Part shown: piece by piece, positions 48,907 through 57,043 of the stretch
Position numbering within the stretch: the first letter of the stretch is position 1
Layout: each line of letters starts with the position of its first letter
DNA from: Porcipelethomonas sp964621265
GTDB lineage: Bacteria > Bacillota > Clostridia > Oscillospirales > Ruminococcaceae
Direction of reading: 5' to 3'
Assembly: GCA_964621265.1 (NCBI GenBank)
Contig: CAZULQ010000006.1
Span: 1-64,000, forward strand
Length of the DNA: 64,000 nucleotides
Translations under genes and position numbers: made by a program
The notes under the pieces: generated by a model
Told to the model about the DNA's origin: nothing
Databases searched by the model: none
Seen by the model: only the letters and a program-made list of their open reading frames with translations

Positions 48907-49438
48907 TAAGAACAAGAAGTCTGCGGAGGATATGGATATAGATATCCCGTTAGACGAAGATAGTTCCGCTGATATTCAGCAGGAAAACGATGATCTCAGT
49001 ACGAAGCTTGAAGAAATGGAAAACAAGCTTTCAGAGGCTGATGATAAATATTTAAGGCTCTGCGCTGAATATGATAATTACAGAAAGCGTACTTCAAAGG
49101 AAAAGCTGGAAATCTTCAGCGACTCGACTATTAAATGTATTGCGGAATTTTTACCTGTGCTTGACAACTTTGAAAGAGCAATCGAAACTGAATGTACTGA
49201 TGAGGCTTTCAAAAGCGGTATGCAGATGATTTACAAGCAGTTCATGGATATGCTTGATAAGCTCGGCGTTAAGGAAATGGACGCACTCGGAAATGAGTTC
49301 GACCCTAATATCCACAACGCAATCAAGCAGATTGAAGATGAAAACTTCGGTGAAAACACAGTATGCGAGGTTTTCCAGAAGGGCTATATGTTAAACGACA
49401 AGGTTATCCGTCACGCAGTTGTGGCGGTTGCTAACTAA
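48899..49438 (+). CDS. grpE: Nucleotide exchange factor GrpE
   Basis: A 179-aa DnaK cofactor. The ATG at 48899 (MADKNKKSAED) is inside the hrcA end and follows GGAAAGGA. An acidic N-terminus and a long coiled coil (about 20-75) are followed by 'YDNYRKRTSKEK' and the beta domain, with 'FLPVLDNFERAI', 'LGVKEMDALGNEFDPNIHNAI' and 'VFQKGYMLNDKVIRHAVVAV'. It releases ADP from DnaK. Confidence 0.96.
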   Translation: MADKNKKSAEDMDIDIPLDEDSSADIQQENDDLSTKLEEMENKLSEADDKYLRLCAEYDNYRKRTSKEKLEIFSDSTIKCIAEFLPVLDNFERAIETECTDEAFKSGMQMIYKQFMDMLDKLGVKEMDALGNEFDPNIHNAIKQIEDENFGENTVCEVFQKGYMLNDKVIRHAVVAVAN

Positions 49439-49470
49439 ATAAAAAAGGGTATAGAAAGGAAGATTTTATC

Positions 49471-51309
49471 ATGGGAAAAATTATCGGTATTGACTTAGGT
49501 ACAACAAACTCATGCGTAGCAGTTATGGAAGGCGGTAACGCTGTTGTTATCCCTAACTCTGAGGGCGCAAGAACAACTCCTTCAGTAGTTGCTTTCTCAA
49601 AGACAGGCGAAAGACTCGTAGGTCAGGTTGCAAAGCGTCAGGCTGTTACAAACCCAGACAAAACAGTTATCTCAATCAAGCGTCACATGGGTACTGATTA
49701 TAAGGTAGACATTGACGGTAAGGCACATACACCACAGGAAATTTCAGCTATGATTCTTCAGAAGCTCAAGGCAGACGCTGAAGCTTATCTTGGCGAAACA
49801 GTTACAGAAGCTGTTATCACTGTTCCTGCATACTTCACAGACTCACAGCGTCAGGCAACAAAGGACGCAGGTCAGATTGCAGGTCTTAACGTAAAGAGAA
49901 TTATCAACGAGCCAACAGCTGCGGCTCTCTCATACGGCGTTGACAAGGAAGACGACCAGAAAATCATGGTTTATGACTTAGGCGGCGGTACATTCGACGT
50001 TTCAATCATCGAAATGGGCGACGGTGTTACAGAAGTTCTTGCAACAGCAGGTAACAACCACCTCGGCGGTGATGACTTTGACCAGAGAATTATCGACTGG
50101 ATGACTGCAGAATTCAAGAAGGCAGAGGGCATTGACCTTTCAGCTGACAAGATGGCTATGCAGAGACTCAAGGAAGCTGCTGAAAAGACAAAGATTGAGC
50201 TTTCATCAACACCAACATCACAGATTAACCTCCCGTTCATCACAGCTGACGCAACAGGTCCTAAGCACCTTGACTTAACTCTTACACAGGCTAAGTTCAA
50301 CGAGCTTACAGCTGACCTCGTTCAGGCTACAATGGGACCTGTAAAGCAGGCTCTCTCAGACAGCGGTCTCTCAGCTTCAGAACTCAACAAGGTTCTCATG
50401 GTTGGTGGTTCTTCAAGAATTCCGGCTGTTCAGGAAGCGGTAAAGAGCTTTATCGGCAAGGAACCATTCAAGGGTATCAACCCTGACGAATGCGTAGCAC
50501 TCGGTGCTGCATACCAGGGCGGCGTGCTCGGCGGCGACGTTAAGGAAGGTCTCCTCCTCCTCGACGTTACTCCTCTTACACTCGGTATCGAGACAGCAGG
50601 CGGCGTAAGCACACCAATGATCAAGAGAAATACAACAATCCCTACAAAGCAGACACAGGTGTTCTCAACATTTGCTGACAACCAGACAGCTGTTGACATC
50701 AATGTACTCCAGGGTGAACGTGAATTTGCAAAGGATAACAAGCAACTCGGCACATTCCGTCTTGACGGTATTGCACCTGCACCAAGAGGTATCCCACAGA
50801 TTGAAGTAACATTCGATATCGACGCAAACGGTATTGTTCACGTTTCTGCCAAGGATAAGGGTACAGGCAAGGAACAGAACATCACAATCACTTCTTCAAC
50901 AAACATGTCAAAGGACGACATCGACAAGGCTGTCAAGGACGCTGAAATGTATGCCGCTGAGGACAAGAAGAGAAGAGAAGAGGTTGACACAAGAAATAGC
51001 GCTGAAAACTATGTATACCAGTGCGAAAAGGCACTCGGCGAATTCGGCGACAAGGTAACAGCTGATGAAAAGGCACCTATCGAAGCTAAGTGCAACGAAG
51101 TCAAGGAAGCTTTAAAGGGCGACAATATTGACGATATCAAGGCTAAGATGGAAGAACTCCAGAAGATTTTCGGTGAACTCGCAACTAAGGTTTACCAGAA
51201 TTCAAGCCCTGAGGAACAGGCTGCTGCACAGCAGGCTGCCGCAGAAGCTTCAGGCGGCGCAGCAACTTCTGCTGACGGTGTTGTTGATGCAGACTTTACA
51301 GAAGCGTAA
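49471..51309 (+). CDS. dnaK: Chaperone protein DnaK (Hsp70)
   Basis: A 612-aa Hsp70. The nucleotide-binding domain starts GKIIGIDLGTTNSCVAVMEG, with 'VYDLGGGTFDVSIIE' and 'VGGSSRIPAVQEAV'. A substrate-binding domain with 'LLLLDVTPLTLGIETAGG' and 'VDINVLQGER' and a helical lid follow. The tail ends in 'GVVDADFTEA', the usual acidic DnaK ending. AGAAAGGAAG lies upstream. Restricted codon choice fits high expression. Confidence 0.98.
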   Translation: MGKIIGIDLGTTNSCVAVMEGGNAVVIPNSEGARTTPSVVAFSKTGERLVGQVAKRQAVTNPDKTVISIKRHMGTDYKVDIDGKAHTPQEISAMILQKLKADAEAYLGETVTEAVITVPAYFTDSQRQATKDAGQIAGLNVKRIINEPTAAALSYGVDKEDDQKIMVYDLGGGTFDVSIIEMGDGVTEVLATAGNNHLGGDDFDQRIIDWMTAEFKKAEGIDLSADKMAMQRLKEAAEKTKIELSSTPTSQINLPFITADATGPKHLDLTLTQAKFNELTADLVQATMGPVKQALSDSGLSASELNKVLMVGGSSRIPAVQEAVKSFIGKEPFKGINPDECVALGAAYQGGVLGGDVKEGLLLLDVTPLTLGIETAGGVSTPMIKRNTTIPTKQTQVFSTFADNQTAVDINVLQGEREFAKDNKQLGTFRLDGIAPAPRGIPQIEVTFDIDANGIVHVSAKDKGTGKEQNITITSSTNMSKDDIDKAVKDAEMYAAEDKKRREEVDTRNSAENYVYQCEKALGEFGDKVTADEKAPIEAKCNEVKEALKGDNIDDIKAKMEELQKIFGELATKVYQNSSPEEQAAAQQAAAEASGGAATSADGVVDADFTEA

Positions 51310-51334
51310 TAAACTAAAAGTATAAACACTTTCA

Positions 51335-51409
51335 GGGCGGATTAAAAAGTCCGCCCGAAAGCTGTATAAAGAGATTTTTTACCGTTTAGGCTTCGGAAAC
51401 CTCCGAAGC
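51335..51409 (+). other. Two hairpins between dnaK and dnaJ
   Basis: GGGCGGA (51335-51341) / TCCGCCC (51350-51356) and GCTTCGGA (51390-51397) / TCCGAAGC (51402-51409). Neither has a terminator T-run. They may be processing or stability elements that set dnaJ below dnaK. Confidence 0.5.
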
Positions 51410-51428
51410 GGAAAGGTGTGGTCAGAAA

Positions 51429-52595
51429 ATGGCTGATGAAAGAGATTATTATGAGGTGCTTGGGGTACAAAAAGGCGCTTCGGATGACGAACTGAAAAAG
51501 GCGTTCAAGAAGCTTGCGAGAAAATATCACCCTGACCTGCATCCCGATGATAAAGAGTGTGAAGAGAAGTTCAAGGAGCTTAACAAGGCGTATGACGTTC
51601 TCTCCGACCCTGAAAAAAGACAGAGATATGACCAGTTCGGTCATGCGGGCGTTGACCCGAACTACGGCGGTGGCGGCGGATTTTCGGGCGGCTTCAATGG
51701 CGGCGGCTTCGGCGATATGGGCGACATTTTCGAGGACCTTTTCGGCGGAGTTTTCGGCGGCGGACGCCGTTCTGCACGTTCCAACGTAAACGCTCCGAGA
51801 CGTGGCGGCGATATAACCGCAAATGTTAACATAAGCTTTATGGAAGCCTGTGAGGGCAAAAAGCAGGATATTAAGGTTACTCACATGGAGAAGTGTCCTG
51901 ATTGTGACGGAACAGGTGCTGAAAGGGGTACAACTCCGCAGACATGTCCTGACTGTCACGGTACAGGCTCTGTGAACGTTGCGCAGAGAACACCTTTTGG
52001 TACTATTTCAACTACAAGAGCGTGTTCAAAGTGTGGCGGAAAGGGCAAGATTATTGCTTCTCCTTGTAAGAAGTGTCACGGCTCTGCGAGAGTGCGTGTT
52101 GAAAAGAATATCAGCGTGGATATTCCTGCAGGTATCGACGACGGACAGATTCTGCGTGTTGGCGGACAGGGTGACGGCGGCTTAAACGGCGGTCCTGCCG
52201 GTGACCTTCATGTTGTTATTTCTGTGAGACCGCATCCGCTTTTTGTGCGTGACGGCTTTGATGTACACTGCGATATTCCGATTACTTATACACAGGCTGT
52301 ACTCGGCGATGAGATTACAGTTCCGACTATCGACGGAAAGGTGAAGTACAATATCCCTGAGGGAACACAGACAGGCACTGTTTTCCGTCTGAGAGGAAAG
52401 GGTATAAAGAAACTCAAGCGTGCTGACAGAGGCGACCAGTATGTTAAAATCAGCATAGAGGTGCCGAAGAACCTTACCAAGGAGCAGAAGGACGCTCTCA
52501 AGGCGTATGAAAAGGCGATGGGTGAAGGCTCGACAGAGGAGCACTATACAAAGAAAAAATCCTTCTTTGATAAGGTTAAGGATATGTTTAATTAA
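51429..52595 (+). CDS. dnaJ: Chaperone protein DnaJ (Hsp40)
   Basis: A 388-aa co-chaperone that stimulates DnaK ATP hydrolysis. It has a J domain (1-70) with the HPD motif in KYHPDLHPDD, a Gly/Phe-rich region (about 75-115), and four zinc-binding CxxCxGxG-type repeats (CPDCDGTG, CPDCHGTG, CSKCGGKG, CKKCHGSA; about 158-215). The C-terminal substrate-binding domains include 'GDLHVVISVRPHPLFVRDG'. Full-length class I DnaJ. Last gene of the heat-shock operon. Confidence 0.97.
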   Translation: MADERDYYEVLGVQKGASDDELKKAFKKLARKYHPDLHPDDKECEEKFKELNKAYDVLSDPEKRQRYDQFGHAGVDPNYGGGGGFSGGFNGGGFGDMGDIFEDLFGGVFGGGRRSARSNVNAPRRGGDITANVNISFMEACEGKKQDIKVTHMEKCPDCDGTGAERGTTPQTCPDCHGTGSVNVAQRTPFGTISTTRACSKCGGKGKIIASPCKKCHGSARVRVEKNISVDIPAGIDDGQILRVGGQGDGGLNGGPAGDLHVVISVRPHPLFVRDGFDVHCDIPITYTQAVLGDEITVPTIDGKVKYNIPEGTQTGTVFRLRGKGIKKLKRADRGDQYVKISIEVPKNLTKEQKDALKAYEKAMGEGSTEEHYTKKKSFFDKVKDMFN

Positions 52596-52601
52596 AAAAA
52601 G

Positions 52602-52631
52602 AGACCTCGTACCATTAGGTACGAGGTCTTA
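52602..52631. terminator. Bidirectional terminator between dnaJ and the lipoprotein gene
   Basis: AGACCTCGTACC (52602-52613) / GGTACGAGGTCT (52618-52629). The minus strand has a CTTTTTTTAATT tail, the plus strand TAATTTAATTT. It serves both convergent genes. Confidence 0.85.
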
Positions 52632-52633
52632 AT

Positions 52634-53260
52634 TTAATTTCCGTAATCAAATGACAGATCGTTTTTAAATTCTGTTAATTCGTTTTCAAAATCAGTTCGA
52701 GTATCCGTTGCCTGTTGAAAATTACCAGTTGGAGACTCGAGCCATTCATAATACGCTAAAGCAGATGAATAAAAATTTTTCATGTCCTGGTAATTATCAA
52801 GGTCATTAGTTGCCTGTTTTATTGAATTTTTTGCTTTCTCAATATCGCTATAAGCAGACGAATATTTATCTGATAAGGCTTCCTTTGTAACTGGAACAGA
52901 GTAGTTCATATCTTGTAAAAGTATTTCTATATCAAACCCGAATACTCTTTCTGCTGCTGCTGACAGTTCAGAAGCGGAAACTCCGCATGACAAAGATAAA
53001 TCAGAATATGATGCGTTGTCGCCAAATATACCATAATGCCATGCACCTTGTATTGCGTTTCCAATACTTGACATTTTGGTTGTAGCATTACATAAATAGT
53101 CATATGCTTGTTTTAAATAAATATCAGGGTTTTCGGTTTTTTTTGCTTCGTTGACTTCAACCTTGTTCGATTGTATGTCAGATGAGGTGTTAGCTTGACC
53201 ACAACCTGATAGCATTACTAAACTTATCATTATTAAACATAGTATAAATCGTATTTTCAT
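52634..53260 (-). CDS. Hypothetical lipoprotein
   Basis: A 208-aa protein with a type II signal peptide (lipobox LSGC, residues 17-20). A Ser/Asn/Glu linker is followed by a largely helical body with possible coiled coil (SSAYSDIEKAKNSIKQATND). No family is recognised. It is AT-rich compared with the chaperone genes beside it. It is transcribed divergently from an XRE regulator with a shared control region, which suggests that the regulator controls it and that the pair is an acquired accessory module (inference). Confidence 0.65.
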   Translation of the reverse strand: MKIRFILCLIMISLVMLSGCGQANTSSDIQSNKVEVNEAKKTENPDIYLKQAYDYLCNATTKMSSIGNAIQGAWHYGIFGDNASYSDLSLSCGVSASELSAAAERVFGFDIEILLQDMNYSVPVTKEALSDKYSSAYSDIEKAKNSIKQATNDLDNYQDMKNFYSSALAYYEWLESPTGNFQQATDTRTDFENELTEFKNDLSFDYGN

Positions 53261-53306
53261 AATATTATTCCTTTCTGTACAAATACATCATATATGCTGT
53301 ATAATT

Positions 53307-53335
53307 ATTATAGCGATATTTTTGATGTTTGTCAA
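53307..53335 (-). promoter_or_regulatory. Promoter of the lipoprotein gene
   Basis: Minus strand TTGACA (53335-53330), 17 nt, TATAAT (53312-53307): exact consensus. Confidence 0.8.
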
Positions 53336-53371
53336 TACTACATTTATGTTGTAAACTAAAATTGTAGTATT
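53334..53371. promoter_or_regulatory. Inverted repeat in the divergent control region, candidate XRE operator
   Basis: AATACTACA (53334-53342) and TGTAGTATT (53363-53371) are exact inverted copies separated by 20 bases. The left arm touches the -35 of the lipoprotein promoter, a position suited to repression. Confidence 0.5.
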
Positions 53372-53396
53372 CTCACGAACGAAAGGAATGATATAT

Positions 53397-53732
53397 GTGC
53401 AAAATCACTTGTATTTATATCCTAACCTTGTTCCTGTCAGAAAGGCAACCTGTACACAGAAAGAACTTGCCGAAAAACTCGGAATTTCTCAGCAGGAAAT
53501 AAGTCGATATGAACGAGGAGAAATCAAGGCTCCGATTAATTATATTGCCGATGTGGCGGACATCTGCAATGTTAGTGTGGATTTTATACTTGGACGAAAT
53601 CTCGACACATCAAATATGTTGTCTTATAATGATTTTGAAATTATGGTTATGTTTTCAAGGTTGAATAAGGAAAATAAAATTAAGCTGATAGAGCGAGCTC
53701 AGACGCTTCTCGATTTACAGAGTGAAAAATAA
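53397..53732 (+). CDS. XRE-family helix-turn-helix regulator
   Basis: A 111-aa DNA-binding protein. The GTG at 53397 is 9 nt after AAAGGA. An in-frame ATG at 53388 touches that RBS and is less likely. The helix-turn-helix is 'CTQKELAEKLGISQQEISRYERGEIKAPI' with the usual Gln-Gln-Ser/Tyr-Glu-Arg-Gly pattern, followed by 'ADICNVSVDFILG', common in Clostridia regulators. The C-terminal 40 residues are helical (NKENKIKLIERAQTLL). It probably regulates itself and the divergent lipoprotein through the inverted repeat. Confidence 0.85.
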   Translation: MQNHLYLYPNLVPVRKATCTQKELAEKLGISQQEISRYERGEIKAPINYIADVADICNVSVDFILGRNLDTSNMLSYNDFEIMVMFSRLNKENKIKLIERAQTLLDLQSEK

Positions 53733-53744
53733 TTTATATAAGCT

Positions 53745-53771
53745 ATGGGAGTGCTTTGCACTCCCATTTTT
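53745..53771 (+). terminator. Terminator of the XRE gene
   Basis: ATGGGAGTGC (53745-53754) / GCACTCCCAT (53758-53767), then TTTT. Confidence 0.85.
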
Positions 53772-53787
53772 GATAATACCAGTTTTT

Positions 53788-54225
53788 CTATTTTAAGAAA
53801 AAATAATACACAAGCCCGTAAAGAACACTTGCGGCTGTGCCGTAAAGTATTACAGGACCTGCGATTGTGAAGATTTTTGCTCCGACGCCAAGGATAAAGC
53901 CTTCTGTTTTACATTCGACGGCGGGCGAGGCGACTGCATTGGCAAAGCCTGTTATCGGTACTAATGTTCCCGCACCTGCGTGCTTTGCGAGCTTTTCGTA
54001 TAGCCCGAGCCCTGTGAAAAGTGCGCTTAAAAATACGAGGATTATTGATGTCCACGTCCCCGCTTCCTCTTTTTCAAGTCCGATTTTGCTGAAAATCTGC
54101 AGCATCGTCTCGCCGAGAAGGCAGATTCCGCCCCCGATTAAAAACGCCATCGGGACATTCACAAGGCTTTTTGAGTTCGGAGAAGCTTTTTTGCTCATGT
54201 CGCTGTATTCTTTTTTTGTGACCAT
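53788..54225 (-). CDS. spoVAC: Stage V sporulation protein AC
   Basis: A 145-aa membrane protein. The ATG at 54225 (MVTKKEYSDMSKK) has GGGAGAT upstream. The longer in-frame reading is not supported by an RBS. 'VNVPMAFLIGGGICLLGETM', 'HAGAGTLVPITGFANAVASPAVECKTEGFILGVGAKIF' and 'AGPVILYGTAAS' are SpoVAC signatures. In Bacillus, SpoVA proteins form the channel for dipicolinic acid in the forespore inner membrane. The usual partners spoVAD and spoVAE are not next to it here, and its downstream neighbour is on the opposite strand. Confidence 0.93.
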   Translation of the reverse strand: MVTKKEYSDMSKKASPNSKSLVNVPMAFLIGGGICLLGETMLQIFSKIGLEKEEAGTWTSIILVFLSALFTGLGLYEKLAKHAGAGTLVPITGFANAVASPAVECKTEGFILGVGAKIFTIAGPVILYGTAASVLYGLVYYFFLK

Positions 54226-54243
54226 TTTTATCTCCCTTTTAAT

Positions 54244-54274
54244 TGGTATACCTTGATATTTTGCGGAATATTGA
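54244..54274 (-). promoter_or_regulatory. Possible sigma-G promoter of spoVAC
   Basis: Minus strand TCAATA (54274-54269), 18 nt, TATACCA (54250-54244), 5/6 and 5/7 to the sigma-G consensus. The implied transcript start falls at the edge of the RBS, which weakens the call. Confidence 0.35.
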
Positions 54275-54345
54275 CGTGAATATACGCTGATAAGATTAAA
54301 TGCAAAGAAAATTTTTAGAAATGGCATTTCTGACATAAAAATCTC

Positions 54346-54374
54346 TTGACATTTAGCTCAAAAAAGTATAAAAT
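54346..54374 (+). promoter_or_regulatory. Promoter of rny
   Basis: TTGACA (54346-54351), 17 nt, TAAAAT (54369-54374). Confidence 0.65.
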
Positions 54375-54646
54375 AAGTATATTGTATAAATTTGCACAAT
54401 TATTACTGCGGCTTTTTATGCGGCTGTAATTAACTCATAATTTTTTAATACAGGTTCATAGAATTGAATTAGATGGATTATATTACCAGATAACAAGACA
54501 AAAGAGCTGTTTTCCGTATGTGAGACGGAATTGTTGTGGTTTTTTTACCGCGAATATAAAAATATGAATAGAATTATGGCAACATTATCCTGCCGGAGTA
54601 ATTAGGTTATTGTACAATTTCTATAACTATTTCCAAAGGAGGTAAT

Positions 54647-56221
54647 GTGTGCGCAATGGATACTACTATTGCAATTGTCTGCTGTGTGGCGGCGTTTATA
54701 GTAGGCGCGGCGATTGCCGGTTTTATCTGTTTCAAGCAGGGTATTGCTTACAGACGCAAGCAGGCTGAGAATGCTATCGGTTCTGCTGAAAAGGAAGCTG
54801 AAAGACTTATCGCTGATGCCGGAAAAGAAGCTGAAAACAAGAAAAAAGAAGCTTTGGTTGAAGCAAAGGACGAAATTCACAAGCTTCGTTCAGAGGCTGA
54901 AAAGGAAATCAAGGACAGACGTTCTGAGGTTTCAAGACAGGAAAGACGCATCCAGCAGAAGGAAGAAACTCTCGATAAGAAAAACGACAATCTGGAGCGC
55001 AAGGAAGAAATTCTCCAGAATAAAATCAAGAATGCTGAAGAAAGACTCAAGGAAGCTGATCAGATCAAGAAGAGTCAGATGGATATTCTTGAAAGAATTT
55101 CTGAATTCACAAGAGATCAGGCCAAGGAATATATCCTTGAAATGCTCGATGGTGACCTCGTTCATGAAAAGGCTGTGAAAATTGCGGCTTATGACCAGCA
55201 GGTCAAGGACGAATGTGAAGAAAAGGCAAGAAGCTACATTTCACTCGCAATCGCAAGATGTGCGGCGGATCAGGTTTCTGAGGCAACTGTTTCAGTTGTT
55301 CCGCTTCCAAGCGATGAAATGAAGGGACGTATTATCGGACGTGAAGGCCGAAATATCAGAACATTTGAAACTCTCACAGGTGTTGACCTTATCATTGATG
55401 ACACACCTGAAGCTATTACGCTTTCATGCTTTGACCATGTAAGACGTGAGGTTGCGAGAATTGCGCTCGAAAAGCTTATCGCTGACGGACGAATTCATCC
55501 GACACGTATTGAAGAAATGGTTGACAAGGCGAGACGTGAGGTTGAATACAAAATCAAGCAGGAGGGCGAAAGAGCCGTTCTTGAAACAAATGTACACGGC
55601 GTTAACCATGAGCTTATCAAGCTTATCGGACGTCTTAAGTTCCGTACAAGTTATCGTCAGAACGTTCTCAACCACTCAATCGAGGTTGCCCAGCTTGCAG
55701 GAATTTTAGCTTCCGAGCTCGGAGTTGACGCAAACCTTGCAAGACGTGCAGGTCTGCTTCACGATATCGGTAAGGCGCTTACTGCTGAAATCGAAGGCTC
55801 ACACGTTCAGATTGGTGTTGACGTGTGCCGTAAGTATAAAGAAAACGCTGAGGTTATTCACGCTATCGAAGCTCACCACAATGATGTTGAGCCGAGAACA
55901 GTTATTGCCTGTATTGTTCAGGCGGCTGACGCAATTTCTGCGGCAAGACCTGCGGCGAGAAGTGAAAACTATGAGAACTACATAAAGAGACTTCAGAAGC
56001 TTGAAGAAATCTGCAGTTCTTATGACGGCGTTGACAAGTGCTATGCTGTTCAGGCAGGACGTGAGGTTAGAATCATGGTTACTCCTGAGGTTATCAACGA
56101 TGAAAAAATGGTAATCGTTGCAAGAGACATTGCAAAGCAGATTGAGGCAGAAATGGAATATCCGGGTCAGATTAAGATTAATATGATTCGTGAAAGCCGT
56201 GCTGTTGATTACGCAAAATAA
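54647..56221 (+). CDS. rny: Ribonuclease Y
   Basis: A 524-aa membrane-bound endoribonuclease that starts mRNA decay. The GTG at 54647 lies 4 nt after AAAGGAGG. The ATG at 54656 (MDTTIAIV) is an alternative with longer spacing. An N-terminal membrane helix (about 5-28) is followed by a long charged coiled coil (about 35-175), a KH domain with 'MKGRIIGREGRNIRTFETLTGVDLIIDDTPEAITLS', and an HD domain with 'LLHDIGKALTAE' (catalytic His-Asp) and 'HHNDVEPRT'. The C-terminal 'GREVRIMVTPE...MEYPGQIKINMIRESRAVDYAK' is standard. Full length. Confidence 0.97.
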   Translation: MCAMDTTIAIVCCVAAFIVGAAIAGFICFKQGIAYRRKQAENAIGSAEKEAERLIADAGKEAENKKKEALVEAKDEIHKLRSEAEKEIKDRRSEVSRQERRIQQKEETLDKKNDNLERKEEILQNKIKNAEERLKEADQIKKSQMDILERISEFTRDQAKEYILEMLDGDLVHEKAVKIAAYDQQVKDECEEKARSYISLAIARCAADQVSEATVSVVPLPSDEMKGRIIGREGRNIRTFETLTGVDLIIDDTPEAITLSCFDHVRREVARIALEKLIADGRIHPTRIEEMVDKARREVEYKIKQEGERAVLETNVHGVNHELIKLIGRLKFRTSYRQNVLNHSIEVAQLAGILASELGVDANLARRAGLLHDIGKALTAEIEGSHVQIGVDVCRKYKENAEVIHAIEAHHNDVEPRTVIACIVQAADAISAARPAARSENYENYIKRLQKLEEICSSYDGVDKCYAVQAGREVRIMVTPEVINDEKMVIVARDIAKQIEAEMEYPGQIKINMIRESRAVDYAK

Positions 56222-56229
56222 ACAGTTTT

Positions 56230-56260
56230 TACCCCTGTGGAGCTTTTCACAGGGGTAATT
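56230..56260 (+). terminator. Weak terminator-like hairpin after rny
   Basis: TACCCCTGTG (56230-56239) / CACAGGGGTA (56248-56257), then ATTTAG. The poor T-run suggests partial read-through into the next gene. Confidence 0.5.
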
Positions 56261-56279
56261 TAGTATTGGAGGGATGATT

Positions 56280-56954
56280 ATGGCAGGCGTTGTTGTGCAC
56301 CTTGCCGTTGCGGATACTGTTTCAGAAAGGCTTGGGATAAAAAACGAACCGCTTTTTTATGCGGGGAATATTGCGCCCGACTGTATTCATTCAAGGGCGA
56401 ATTACAACCGTGAAATGAAAAAGCATACACATTTCAAGGACGGGCTGAGGGACTGGCAGTTTCTTCTGCCGGAAAATCTGAGTAATTTTTACAGAAAGCT
56501 TGAAGAGTTTGCAGAAAACTACTGCTCTGACGGAGACGACAGGGAAATCTGTCTTGGCTATCTTTCACACCTTATAACCGATGAGTTTTTTATGAAAACG
56601 GTCAGAATCGAGTGTATAAAAGAGGCGGAAAAGGTTGGCATACCTCAGACGGATATGAGATTTTTTGAGTTTATGATGCGTGAGCTCAACTGGAGTGATG
56701 CTTTTGTGGCAGAAAACTTCAGCTTCCGCAATCCGCCTGTTGAAACGGTCAGAAAGGCCTATGGACACGGCGTTCGTGACTATATCTTTCCGGAGGAAAT
56801 TGAGGACAGCAATGAATGGATTTATGACAATTTCTTTTCGGGAAAGAAAAAATACGAAAAGCCTGTTTTCATGACGCCCGATGTGATTTATGACTTTATC
56901 GGAAGAGCGTCGGAAGAAGTTTGTGAAAGATTTGAAAGCCTTGTGAAAATATGA
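56280..56954 (+). CDS. Zinc-dependent phospholipase C family protein
   Basis: A 224-aa protein. The ATG at 56280 (MAGVVVHLAVAD) has the better spacing to GGAGGG. A second ATG lies 6 nt earlier. 'VHLAVADTVSERLG', 'FYAGNIAPDCIHSR', 'KKHTHFKDG' and 'LGYLSHLITDEFFM' are the His/Asp metal-ligand blocks of the PF00882 zinc-dependent phospholipase C group. No signal peptide is seen, so it is probably cytoplasmic and may act on another substrate. Conserved in Clostridia, with no known role. Confidence 0.85.
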   Translation: MAGVVVHLAVADTVSERLGIKNEPLFYAGNIAPDCIHSRANYNREMKKHTHFKDGLRDWQFLLPENLSNFYRKLEEFAENYCSDGDDREICLGYLSHLITDEFFMKTVRIECIKEAEKVGIPQTDMRFFEFMMRELNWSDAFVAENFSFRNPPVETVRKAYGHGVRDYIFPEEIEDSNEWIYDNFFSGKKKYEKPVFMTPDVIYDFIGRASEEVCERFESLVKI

Positions 56955-56963
56955 TTTTTACTA

Positions 56964-56992
56964 TTGTAAAAAGAGTGAAAATAATGTATAAT
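56964..56992 (+). promoter_or_regulatory. Promoter of the YfhO gene
   Basis: TTGTAA (56964-56969), 17 nt, TATAAT (56987-56992). Confidence 0.65.
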
Positions 56993-57043
56993 ATATATAA
57001 TTGCCGAGATATCGGCTGAATAAAAAATTTAAAGGAGGAAAAT

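Larger units (their letters stand above)
54226..54646. other. Divergent region between spoVAC and rny
   Basis: 421 bases without a protein gene. It holds the spoVAC control region, an rny promoter, and a leader of about 265 nt with a hairpin TTCCGT/ACGGAA (about 54512-54531) followed a few bases later by a run of seven T (54540-54546). Confidence 0.55.
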
